A program made the translations under genes and the position numbers. Below, in pieces: positions 35,804 through 44,285 of a stretch of 64,000 nt of DNA. Source of the stretch: Maribacter zhoushanensis (lineage in GTDB: Bacteria; Bacteroidota; Bacteroidia; Flavobacteriales; Flavobacteriaceae); NCBI RefSeq assembly GCF_029350975.1, contig NZ_JARKMR010000002.1:62001-126000 (forward strand), given 5' to 3'. How positions within the stretch are numbered: the stretch's first letter is position 1; every line of letters begins with the position of its first letter. The notes below the pieces were generated by a model that saw only the letters and a program-made list of their open reading frames with translations, was not told where the DNA came from and did not search any database.

Positions 35804-35965
35804 ATGAGCAAGAGAACGTTTCAACCATCAAAGAGAAAAAGAAAGAACAAACACGGTTTTCGTGAGCGTATGGCTTCCGTTAATGGAAGAAAAGTTCTTG
35901 CAAGAAGAAGAGCAAAAGGAAGAAAGAAATTAACTGTTTCCTCTGAACCAAGCCATAAAAAATAA
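35804..35965 (+). CDS. rpmH: 50S ribosomal protein L34
   Basis: A 53-codon gene beginning [20 protein letters not shown], with [20 protein letters not shown], the invariant L34 core. The last about ten residues ([11 protein letters not shown]) are a short extension beyond the usual 44-47. It has its own strong promoter and terminator. dnaA and rnpA, often near rpmH in other phyla, are not adjacent here. Confidence 0.97.
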   Translation: MSKRTFQPSKRKRKNKHGFRERMASVNGRKVLARRRAKGRKKLTVSSEPSHKK

Positions 35966-35990
35966 TGATTTCATTGTTTTAAAAATATTT

Positions 35991-36025
35991 AGGTGTTACT
36001 TTTCTGAAAGTAGCACCTTTTTTTT
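35991..36025 (+). terminator. terminator of rpmH
   Basis: AGGTGTTACTTT / AAAGTAGCACCT (one T-G wobble), TCTG loop, then a run of nine T. It separates rpmH from carB. Confidence 0.92.
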
Positions 36026-36054
36026 GTCCAATTCCCATATTAAATTGTTATAAA

Positions 36055-38907
36055 ATGCCAAAAAGAAAAGATTTAAACTCCATTTTACTAATAGGATCAG
36101 GTCCTATAGTTATCGGTCAAGCATGTGAATTTGATTATGCAGGTAGTCAATCTCTACGTTCGTTACGTGAAGATGGTATAGAAACTATTTTGATAAATAG
36201 TAACCCTGCAACAATTATGACAGATCCTTCAATGGCGGATCATGTGTATTTAAAACCGTTAACTACAAAATCTATAATAGAGATTTTAAAAGCTCATCCT
36301 CAAATTGATGCAGTGTTACCTACTATGGGAGGGCAGACTGCATTAAACCTTTGTATCGAAGCAGATAAAAAAGGAATTTGGGAAGATTTTGGAGTAGAAT
36401 TAATAGGTGTTGATATCGATGCCATTAATATTACTGAAGATAGAGAACAATTTAGGGAGCTAATGTTGAAAATTGGTGTTGGTATGGCGCCGCAAGCAAC
36501 GGCAACATCTTTCTTAAAGGGTAAAGAGATTGCTCAAGAATTTGGTTTTCCATTGGTAATACGAGCTTCTTATACACTAGGTGGTGCGGGAGCATCAATT
36601 GTTTATAAGCCAGAAGATTTTGATGAACAGTTAAGTTATGGTCTAGAGATTTCGCCTATTCATGAGGTGATGATCGATAAAGCCCTTATGGGTTGGAAAG
36701 AATATGAGTTAGAGCTGCTTAGGGATAAAAACGACAATGTTGTTATCATATGTGCTATTGAGAATATGGATCCAATGGGTATACATACCGGTGATTCTAT
36801 AACCGTAGCGCCAGCAATGACGCTTTCTGATAGAACGTACCAGAAAATGCGTGATATGGCAATACATATGATGCGTAGTATTGGTGATTTTGAAGGTGGT
36901 TGTAACGTGCAGTTTGCTGTTAGTCCTGACGAAGAAGAGGAAATTATAGCAATTGAAATAAACCCAAGAGTATCTAGGTCTTCTGCATTAGCTTCTAAAG
37001 CTACTGGTTATCCTATTGCTAAAGTAGCTACCAAATTAGCTATTGGTTATACGCTTGATGAGTTAGATAATCAAATTACTAAATCTACGTCGGCATTGTT
37101 TGAGCCTACTTTAGATTATGTAATTGTAAAAATACCACGTTGGAATTTCGATAAATTTGAAGGTTCTGACCGTACTTTAGGTCTTCAGATGAAATCTGTA
37201 GGTGAAGTAATGGGAATAGGGCGTTCTTTTCAAGAAGCGCTTCACAAAGCAACGCAGTCTTTAGAGATAAAGCGCAATGGTCTAGGAGCGGATGGAAAAG
37301 GGTATAAGGATTATAATAAAATTATAAGTAAGCTTACTATTCCAAGTTGGGATAGGGTATTTGTAATATATGATGCTATACAAATAGGTATTCCGTTAAG
37401 TAGAATACATGAGATCACTAAAATTGATATGTGGTTCTTAAAGCAATATGAAGAACTGTATTTCTTAGAAAAAGAGATTTCTAAATATACGATTGCCACA
37501 CTTTCAAAAGACTTATTGTTAGAAGCGAAACAAAAAGGATTTGCCGATAGACAAATAGCTCATATGGTAGATTGTTATGAAAGTGAAGTGTATAATAAGC
37601 GTACCGAGCTAAATATAAATAGAGTTTATAAGTTGGTAGATACTTGTGCTGCAGAGTTTAAAGCAATGACACCGTACTATTATTCAACTTTTGAAGCAGA
37701 GATAGAGAAACCCGATGGTACCAGATATGTAGAAAATGATAGTGTGGTAACCGACAAAAAGAAAATTGTAGTTCTTGGCTCTGGACCAAACAGAATAGGG
37801 CAAGGTATTGAATTTGACTATTGCTGTGTACATGGTGTTTTGGCTGCTGCTGAGTGTGGTTATGAGACTATTATGATCAACTGTAATCCAGAAACGGTTT
37901 CTACAGATTTTGATACTGCAGATAAATTGTATTTTGAACCGGTATATTGGGAGCATATATATGATATTATACGCCATGAAAAACCTGAGGGAGTAATTGT
38001 TCAATTAGGTGGGCAAACTGCTCTTAAATTGGCAGAAAAGCTTTCTAAATATGGTGTTAAGATTATAGGAACTAGTTTTGAAGCATTGGATTTAGCGGAA
38101 GACAGAGGTAGTTTTTCCGATTTATTAAAAGTAAATGATATTCCTTTCCCACAATTTGGAGTGGCTGAAACTGCAGATGAAGCATTGGCGCTTTCAGATG
38201 AATTAGATTTTCCACTTTTAGTTAGGCCGTCATACGTTCTAGGTGGTCAGGGAATGAAAATTGTAATTAATAAACAAGAACTAGAAGAGCATGTAGTTGG
38301 TTTATTGCGTAAAATACCAAATAACAAATTATTATTAGATCATTATTTGGATGGAGCTATAGAGGCTGAAGCTGATGCAATATGTGATGGCGAAGATGTA
38401 TATATTATTGGTATAATGGAGCATATTGAGCCTTGTGGTATTCACTCTGGAGATTCTAATTCTACCTTACCGCCATTTAACCTTGGTGAATTTGTAATGC
38501 AGCAAATTAAAGATCATACCAAGAAGATTGCCTTGGCTTTAAATACCGTAGGTCTGATCAATATACAGTTCGCTATTAAAGATGATATTGTATACATTAT
38601 TGAGGCTAACCCTAGAGCATCTCGTACAGTTCCTTTTATAGCGAAAGCGTATAAAGAACCTTATGTAAATTATGCAACTAAGGTAATGTTAGGTGAGAAG
38701 AAAATTAAAGATTTCAATTTCAATCCACAATTAGAAGGGTTTGCAATTAAACAACCAGTATTCTCTTTCAACAAATTCCCTAATGTAAATAAGAATTTAG
38801 GTCCTGAAATGAAAAGTACGGGCGAAAGCATTTTGTTTATTGATAGCTTAAAAGATGATGATTTTTATAATCTTTATGCTAGACGTAAAATGTATTTGAG
38901 TAAATAG
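36055..38907 (+). CDS. carB: carbamoyl-phosphate synthase large subunit, short form
   Basis: A 950-residue synthetase making carbamoyl phosphate from bicarbonate, ammonia (from CarA) and two ATP for pyrimidine and arginine synthesis. Both ATP-grasp halves are seen: N-half with ILLIGSGPIVIGQACEFDYA and AIEINPRVSRSSALASKATGY; C-half with VVLGSGPNRIGQGIEFDYC and YIIEANPRASRTVPFIAKAY. The protein ends at about the position where the E. coli enzyme (1073 residues) begins its MGS-like allosteric domain, so UMP/ornithine control through that domain cannot occur as in E. coli. carA is not adjacent. Confidence 0.96.
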   Translation: MPKRKDLNSILLIGSGPIVIGQACEFDYAGSQSLRSLREDGIETILINSNPATIMTDPSMADHVYLKPLTTKSIIEILKAHPQIDAVLPTMGGQTALNLCIEADKKGIWEDFGVELIGVDIDAINITEDREQFRELMLKIGVGMAPQATATSFLKGKEIAQEFGFPLVIRASYTLGGAGASIVYKPEDFDEQLSYGLEISPIHEVMIDKALMGWKEYELELLRDKNDNVVIICAIENMDPMGIHTGDSITVAPAMTLSDRTYQKMRDMAIHMMRSIGDFEGGCNVQFAVSPDEEEEIIAIEINPRVSRSSALASKATGYPIAKVATKLAIGYTLDELDNQITKSTSALFEPTLDYVIVKIPRWNFDKFEGSDRTLGLQMKSVGEVMGIGRSFQEALHKATQSLEIKRNGLGADGKGYKDYNKIISKLTIPSWDRVFVIYDAIQIGIPLSRIHEITKIDMWFLKQYEELYFLEKEISKYTIATLSKDLLLEAKQKGFADRQIAHMVDCYESEVYNKRTELNINRVYKLVDTCAAEFKAMTPYYYSTFEAEIEKPDGTRYVENDSVVTDKKKIVVLGSGPNRIGQGIEFDYCCVHGVLAAAECGYETIMINCNPETVSTDFDTADKLYFEPVYWEHIYDIIRHEKPEGVIVQLGGQTALKLAEKLSKYGVKIIGTSFEALDLAEDRGSFSDLLKVNDIPFPQFGVAETADEALALSDELDFPLLVRPSYVLGGQGMKIVINKQELEEHVVGLLRKIPNNKLLLDHYLDGAIEAEADAICDGEDVYIIGIMEHIEPCGIHSGDSNSTLPPFNLGEFVMQQIKDHTKKIALALNTVGLINIQFAIKDDIVYIIEANPRASRTVPFIAKAYKEPYVNYATKVMLGEKKIKDFNFNPQLEGFAIKQPVFSFNKFPNVNKNLGPEMKSTGESILFIDSLKDDDFYNLYARRKMYLSK

Positions 38908-38955
38908 TCCAATAACAGGACTTAAGTTATAAGTAGGAGGGAGACTTTGATTATT

Positions 38956-40581
38956 TTAAAGTTTCCCTTCTGCGAATAATCTTCTTATTTCTTTCTTGTC
39001 AAATTTACCAACACTTGTTTTTGGCACTTCCTCAATGAACTTATAATTTTCTGGAATTTGATAGTTGGCAAAATCTTTACTTAAGTATTCTTTCAATTCT
39101 TCAACAGAAACATGATTATTGCTATCGGCCAAGACCAATGTAGCCAAAGGTCTTTCTGACCATTTTTTATCAGGTATGGCAATTACCGCAGCCTCTCTAA
39201 TTTTTGGGTGTGACATTAATGCCAATTCCAAAGCAACACTAGAAATCCATTCACCGCCACTTTTAATTAAGTCTTTAGTTCGATCAGTGATTTCCATGTA
39301 TCCATTTTCATCAATAGTACTCACGTCACCAGTTCTAAACCAACTGTCTTTTGTAAAGTTATCACGACTATTGGTCTTGAAATAAGACTTTATTACCCAA
39401 GCCCCTTTTACCTGTAATTCTCCCATGGTTTTGCCATCACGTGGAGCAACCTTTCCATCATCGCCGACAATACGCATTTCTATGCCTGGAAACTCTATTC
39501 CCTGCTTGGCACGTATTTTAATTTGCTCCTTGTTACTAAGGCTTTCGTGTTTTTTCTGAAGCCTACTGGCTGTGCCAAGTGGAGATGTTTCTGTCATACC
39601 CCAAGCTTGAACACCTTTTATACCAAAATCCTTTTCAAAATTTTCTATAAGACTTGCAGATAATGCAGAACCGCCAACTAAATATTCTTCTAAAGCTAAT
39701 TTTTTCTTTGGCGGATTTTGTTTCATTTCCTCATAAACACCTCTCCAAATAGAAGGTACCCCGTTAGCCTTATTTATATTCTCGCTTTCCAGAATTCTAA
39801 TAATAGCATCTGGTCTCAGGTGTAAAGAAGGCATTACCATATCTGAACCAGTTAAAAGGCACATGTATGGAAAACCCCAAGCCATAACATGAAACTGTGG
39901 TACAATGAGTAAAACAATGTCTTTATTGCTATAATTACCTGCATTAGGGGTGAGAATGGTCATAGCGTGCAAATACGTAGATCTGTGTGAGTATAATACA
40001 CCTTTGGGCATACCTGTAGTTCCACTGGTATAGCACATACCACTTGCATCGTTCTCATTTAGCTCAGGCCATTCAATAGTTTCTAATTGCTCTCCTATTA
40101 AGTCTTCATAATGTATTGTATTTGGTAAGGAGGTAGTGAAACCTTTGGGTGCGTTAATAATAATATACTTTTCTACGGTCTCTAATTTTGGTGCAATTTT
40201 TTCCAATAGAGGAACCAGGGTGGCATCTACAAAAATGACCTTATCCTCAGAATGGTTAATTATAAATTCTGTCTGTTGAGATGATAATCTAATATTTATA
40301 GTGTGGCATACCGCTCCAATACCAGGTATTCCATAATATAGTTCTACATGCTGATAATGGTTCCATGCAAAAGTGCCAACCATATCGCCTTTGGTAATAC
40401 CAAGCTTGTTTCTTAAGGCATTCGCCAATTGACAACATCTTTTGTATAGTTGACCGTAATTATATTCATGCCTACTACCATCTGGTAAGTAAGAGATTAG
40501 TTTTTTATCAGGAAAAGCACTTCTTGCATAATTTAATATGGTAGTTGTGGTTAGTGGGTAATCCATTATTAATCCATTCAT
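38956..40581 (-). CDS. fatty-acyl-CoA ligase, medium/long-chain (AlkK-like)
   Basis: A 541-residue ANL-superfamily ligase: P-loop ASGMCYTSGTTGMPKGVLYSH, adenine block QAWGMTETSPLGTAS, and hinge SWFRTGDVSTIDENGYMEITDRTKDLIKSGGEWIS, with a C-terminal lysine region PKTSVGKFDKKEIR. Closest in style to AlkK/FadK medium-chain ligases. A shorter start (MDYPLT, five codons in) is equally possible. Monocistronic on the minus strand, convergent with carB. Confidence 0.9.
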   Translation of the reverse strand: MNGLIMDYPLTTTTILNYARSAFPDKKLISYLPDGSRHEYNYGQLYKRCCQLANALRNKLGITKGDMVGTFAWNHYQHVELYYGIPGIGAVCHTINIRLSSQQTEFIINHSEDKVIFVDATLVPLLEKIAPKLETVEKYIIINAPKGFTTSLPNTIHYEDLIGEQLETIEWPELNENDASGMCYTSGTTGMPKGVLYSHRSTYLHAMTILTPNAGNYSNKDIVLLIVPQFHVMAWGFPYMCLLTGSDMVMPSLHLRPDAIIRILESENINKANGVPSIWRGVYEEMKQNPPKKKLALEEYLVGGSALSASLIENFEKDFGIKGVQAWGMTETSPLGTASRLQKKHESLSNKEQIKIRAKQGIEFPGIEMRIVGDDGKVAPRDGKTMGELQVKGAWVIKSYFKTNSRDNFTKDSWFRTGDVSTIDENGYMEITDRTKDLIKSGGEWISSVALELALMSHPKIREAAVIAIPDKKWSERPLATLVLADSNNHVSVEELKEYLSKDFANYQIPENYKFIEEVPKTSVGKFDKKEIRRLFAEGKL

Positions 40582-40800
40582 AAAAACACACTTTTAAGTT
40601 ATAATAATTGTTTGACCATTAAATTTAATGAATTTAAAATGAGAAATCATCACAATTTTAACATTATAAAATGTGAATTAATTATAGTTAGTTGATAATG
40701 TGATGTATACTTTTTTAAGATTAAAAAATAATTTTATTAGATAATTCAAGACTAGTGTTTATCAGTAAACTTGCTTAGTTGAAAAATAAATTATTAGAGA

Positions 40801-42078
40801 TTGAAAAGAGTACTATTAGTAGTGATTTTATTAATGTTGGTGTTTTTAGGGTTGACGTATTGGTCATTATCTAGCACGGATAAAACTTTTGATACCTGTG
40901 AGATTATTGGACTTTCTGATGTAGAGAAAATAGATTTTAAAGCGTATGATTCGGTATTGGTTGCTGCAAGTACTCTTTATGAGGGTAATAGTTTAAAAAA
41001 TGTAATGCAGGGAGAGCAATATAGAAAAGCATGGTCTACACCTGTAAAAGTTCCTATTTTATACTTAAGTGATATTGATGATGATTTAAAGGTGTTGGAA
41101 GAAGGTGGCGGAAAACAGACACATTCTTTAAAAGTTCAGAGAGGTGATGGTACTTTAATGACTTTACGTAGTGTTTCTAAAGATCCTTCGCCTTTAGTGC
41201 CAAAAGTGGCTAAGACATTGGGTATAGAAAATATAATTGTCGACGGTATTTCTGCTCAACATCCTTATGCGGCATTAGTGGTAGCAAAACTTTCTGAGAA
41301 AGCAAAAATCCTTAACACCAGGCCAAAGGTCGTATACGTGCCAAAACATGAACAGTTATCTAGTTATAATAACAAATACGGAAATAGACTATTTCTTTTG
41401 GAGTATGAAACAAAGGGTAATGCAAACTGGTTAGGACTTAAAAATGTAGATTCATTAGTGGACACTGATAATCTGCAAGAACTGAAAATAAACAATGCTA
41501 GCAGGGTTAGTATAGATGAAAAGTCTCTGGTTAAGGCACGTTTATTTGATTTGTTAATAGGTGATTGGGACCGTCATGCCAAACAATGGGGCTGGGCAAT
41601 TGAGAATATTGGCGATTCTATAAATGCAATTCCATTACCATGTGATAGAGATAATGCTTTTTTTAATTTAGAAGGTGTTTTGCCTACTATAATTTCTAAC
41701 AATAAATTTCTTCCAGAAGTGCAATCATTTGAAAAAGAAATTGATTTTTTATCAGGTCTCATTTCTCTATTTGATGTTTATTTTATGCGAGATATTCCGC
41801 CATCTGTATTTGAACAAGAAGCGAAGAAATTACAACAATTGTTAACTGATGAAGCTATTGAATCATCTTTCTCCGTTTGGCCTGAAGATATATTTGAACT
41901 GGATGGAAGAGAGCTCATCAGCAAAATCAAAAGCAGAAGAAATAATCTAGTAAACTATGCAAAGCTGTATCAGCAAGAATTGGTTAAAAGTGAAAAATTG
42001 ACCAAAGCTTTAAAAGGGTCTGAAGATGTGAAAATGACCAAAGCGCAAATGGCATGTTTTAATTGTGTGATAGATTAG
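40801..42078 (+). CDS. membrane-anchored protein with atypical-kinase-like motifs
   Basis: A 425-residue protein with one N-terminal transmembrane helix (VLLVVILLMLVFLGLTYW) and the rest outside or in the periplasm. Residues about 110-160 (RGDGTLMTLRSVSKDPSP, VDGISAQHPYAALVVAKL) and 245-290 (KARLFDLLIGDWDRHAKQWGW, PLPCDRDNAFFN) match a region that in many Bacteroidota is fused to metallophosphatases and outer-membrane barrels; GDWDRH..QW and DRD look like the catalytic loop and metal Asp of atypical kinases (HipA/PI3K/Fam20-like). Here it is free-standing. Starts with TTG. Ends MACFNCVID. It lies 38 bp before the HD/PycTM gene and is probably co-transcribed. Function unknown. Confidence 0.6.
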   Translation: MKRVLLVVILLMLVFLGLTYWSLSSTDKTFDTCEIIGLSDVEKIDFKAYDSVLVAASTLYEGNSLKNVMQGEQYRKAWSTPVKVPILYLSDIDDDLKVLEEGGGKQTHSLKVQRGDGTLMTLRSVSKDPSPLVPKVAKTLGIENIIVDGISAQHPYAALVVAKLSEKAKILNTRPKVVYVPKHEQLSSYNNKYGNRLFLLEYETKGNANWLGLKNVDSLVDTDNLQELKINNASRVSIDEKSLVKARLFDLLIGDWDRHAKQWGWAIENIGDSINAIPLPCDRDNAFFNLEGVLPTIISNNKFLPEVQSFEKEIDFLSGLISLFDVYFMRDIPPSVFEQEAKKLQQLLTDEAIESSFSVWPEDIFELDGRELISKIKSRRNNLVNYAKLYQQELVKSEKLTKALKGSEDVKMTKAQMACFNCVID

Positions 42079-42116
42079 TCTACGCATAGCATTTTATAAT
42101 CAATAAACTTGAAATT

Positions 42117-43337
42117 ATGACTGAAATTACAGTAACAAAAGCTGAAAAATATATAAAGAATTTGTTATCGGAACAGATGAACAAAAACTTTCTATTTCAT
42201 AGTCAAAGTTATGCCAGTAAAACTGTAAAAAAAGCAAATAAGATACTAGAATCTTCAGCAAATGAAAATATTGATCCGGATAGCGTGTTATTAGCTACGT
42301 GGTTTCTTCATGCTGGATTTTCAATAGATTATGATAATCATGTTCAAGAGAGTGTGTATTTGGCTACTAACTTTTTACAAGAAAATAGTTGTCCACAGAA
42401 TGAAATTACTTTTGTGGTTCAATTAATAGAGCGCGCATGGAAAAATGATAAACCTAAAAATGAAGCTGAAGCCATTGTGAAAGATGTTTGTACATGGTTT
42501 TATGCATCAGAAGATTTTGAAGAAATGCTTCAGTTATTGCGGTTAGAGTTAGAAAATTTCAATGGAACCAATCCTGATTTAGATACATGGAGGCTAAACT
42601 ATCTTGAAAAACTTAGAATAGAGCATAGATATTATACTGACTTTGCCAAAGAAAATTGGCAGGAACAGAAAGAAGAAAATATTTTATCGTTAATATCTAG
42701 ATTACAGAAAGCTGAAAAAACAGAAAAGAAAGAAATACTAAAAGCTAAATTAAAAGATGAGAGTCCGCAGCGGGCAATTCAATCTTTATACCGTATAGAA
42801 CTTAGAAATCATATTAAATTGAGTGATATAGCTGATACCAAAGCAAATATTCTATTGTCGGTCAATGCAATTATTATTTCGTTATTGTTAGCAAATCTAA
42901 TACCAAAACTAGATACACCATCTAATTCATATCTTATTTATCCAACGGTAATTTTTGTTCTTTTTAGTATAGCTTCCATGATTATGTCGGTACTGGCAAC
43001 AAGACCAAAAGTGGATAATACAAATGTGGTAGAAGAAGATATTAAGAAGAAGGATACCAATTTCTTATTCTTTGGAAATTTTCATGCTATGGAGTTGGGT
43101 GACTTTAAATCCAAATTAAGAGATATTATAAAAAGTAAAGAATCTATCTATGACTCTTTAAGTATGGATTTATACTATCTGGGTAAAGTATTGCAAGAGA
43201 AGTATAGATTGTTACGCTGGACGTATACTGTATTTATTATAGGTGTAATATTATCGGTTATTGCGTTTGGCTTTGCATTAAAATACTATGGTATGGAAGA
43301 TGAACTTTTAGATGCTGTAACGCCTGTACCGAAATAA
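42117..43337 (+). CDS. degenerate HD-domain protein with Pycsar-type TM effector domain
   Basis: A 406-residue protein. Residues about 1-190 look like an HD phosphohydrolase domain (FHSQSYASKTVKKANKIL, LLATWFLHAGFSIDYDNHVQ, ERAWKNDKPKNEAEAIVKDV), but the HD dyad appears replaced by Leu-His in WFLHAGF, so it is probably inactive. Residues about 220-395 match the PycTM effector type: RIELRNHIKLSDIADTKANI, helices near 243-262, 270-291 and 371-392, and LRWTYTVFIIG. PycTM proteins in Pycsar anti-phage systems respond to cCMP or cUMP and damage the membrane. No cyclase gene is visible nearby, so this is an orphan or a different signalling protein. Co-transcribed with the kinase-like gene upstream. 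Confidence 0.75.
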   Translation: MTEITVTKAEKYIKNLLSEQMNKNFLFHSQSYASKTVKKANKILESSANENIDPDSVLLATWFLHAGFSIDYDNHVQESVYLATNFLQENSCPQNEITFVVQLIERAWKNDKPKNEAEAIVKDVCTWFYASEDFEEMLQLLRLELENFNGTNPDLDTWRLNYLEKLRIEHRYYTDFAKENWQEQKEENILSLISRLQKAEKTEKKEILKAKLKDESPQRAIQSLYRIELRNHIKLSDIADTKANILLSVNAIIISLLLANLIPKLDTPSNSYLIYPTVIFVLFSIASMIMSVLATRPKVDNTNVVEEDIKKKDTNFLFFGNFHAMELGDFKSKLRDIIKSKESIYDSLSMDLYYLGKVLQEKYRLLRWTYTVFIIGVILSVIAFGFALKYYGMEDELLDAVTPVPK

Positions 43338-43348
43338 TCAATTAGTCA

Positions 43349-43687
43349 TTAATTAAACCAGACCGCATATTTTTTGCGTCTAAGTTCAAGTGCTAATTGC
43401 TCCTCCATTTTTAAAGCGTCTGTTCTTGATTTAATAGGGTCTATATGATTAAAGAGACTGCCACGTAAATACAAACCGTATTTCTGTACAATTGTAGAAG
43501 AAAGTTTATGTCCTTTTTTACTTAATGTGCCGTTCTTATGCTGGTCAAAACGTTCCTTTGGAGTCTTGCTGGTCATACCAACATAAAGACATTCTAATAC
43601 TCCGTTGAATTGTGGATTAGCTTCCCGAAATTTTCTGTTCTCGGAAAACACTTTTTTAGATAATTCAATAACGTAAATAAAATACAT
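43349..43687 (-). CDS. GIY-YIG nuclease superfamily protein
   Basis: A 112-residue single-domain protein with the GIY-YIG core split as YFIYVIEL and LECLYVGMTSKTPKERFDQHKNG, plus KKYGLYL-like region VQKYGLYLRGSLFNH and a late Glu (KMEEQLALELRRK) as metal ligand. Similar to UPF0213/YhbQ-like small members with an insertion between the two halves. No intron or mobile-element context. Convergent with the HD/PycTM gene, 11 bp apart. Confidence 0.8.
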   Translation of the reverse strand: MYFIYVIELSKKVFSENRKFREANPQFNGVLECLYVGMTSKTPKERFDQHKNGTLSKKGHKLSSTIVQKYGLYLRGSLFNHIDPIKSRTDALKMEEQLALELRRKKYAVWFN

Positions 43688-43735
43688 ATGAAGTAGTATG
43701 AAAAATAGACTTTAATATATTTTTATTGATTTAGG

Positions 43736-44275
43736 CTATTCTTCAGTAATCTCAATTCCTTCTGTGGTAAAAGAAAAAGCTTGCGCACCTAAGCCACCTA
43801 CCATCACTGCTTGAAATAACGGTTTTAATTGTTTTTTGGAGTACCAGTCAATTAAGAAATTAGCACCACTACCACCAGAGGTATCTTGTTGTTCAATAAC
43901 ATAATCAATAGATTCCATTGGGGTAAGGTAAATAGGGGAGTCTATGTAGCTCCTGACCAAATCACCTTCCGTATTGTAATAATCAATTTTACTAACGAAT
44001 AAACTGTCTTTTAAGCTGGTATTTCTAATGCTTAAAGTAGCGGTAAGTAGAGTTCTTGAATCTCTTGTCTGATTATAGATGTCAGAGTATATAGGAACAT
44101 ATACCTCTCTGGTAAGAGTATCGTTTAAAGTAGCATTTGCCGTTCTGTCTAAAGTATGGTTATCAAGTATTTCTACAGGAATTTCTTCTTTAGATGTTTG
44201 CTTACAAGATAATATTGTAGTGGCAAAAACAGCTATAAGGCAAATGCTACTAAAAGATATATTTAATTTTCTCAA
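43736..44275 (-). CDS. DUF3124 lipoprotein
   Basis: A lipoprotein of about 179 residues with DUF3124: VYVPIYSDIYNQTRDSRTLL, TATLSIRNTS, DYYNTEGDLVRSY, YLTPMESIDYVIEQQDTSGG and SGANFLIDWYSK. An ATG frame begins at 44320, inside the end of gnd, but the first 15 residues are charged and not signal-like. A TTG at 44275 gives MRKLNISFSSICLIAV and a normal lipobox ILSC, and removes the overlap; I prefer it. Function unknown. Confidence 0.72.
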   Translation of the reverse strand: MRKLNISFSSICLIAVFATTILSCKQTSKEEIPVEILDNHTLDRTANATLNDTLTREVYVPIYSDIYNQTRDSRTLLTATLSIRNTSLKDSLFVSKIDYYNTEGDLVRSYIDSPIYLTPMESIDYVIEQQDTSGGSGANFLIDWYSKKQLKPLFQAVMVGGLGAQAFSFTTEGIEITEE

Positions 44276-44285
44276 TTGATATTGT

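Noticed and set aside
37684-38004. 106-codon minus-strand frame in carB
   Set aside because: Shadow of the conserved second ATP-grasp half of CarB.
40801-42078. HipA toxin-antitoxin kinase
   Set aside because: No HipB-like helix-turn-helix partner precedes it, and it has an N-terminal membrane anchor and motif spacing unlike HipA.
42117-43337. Complete Pycsar defence system
   Set aside because: No uridylate/cytidylate cyclase gene is present on either side within the window; only the effector-type domain is seen.
43349-43687. GIY-YIG gene as sign of a homing endonuclease or mobile element
   Set aside because: It is a stand-alone small domain with no intron, intein, flanking repeats or target duplication around it.
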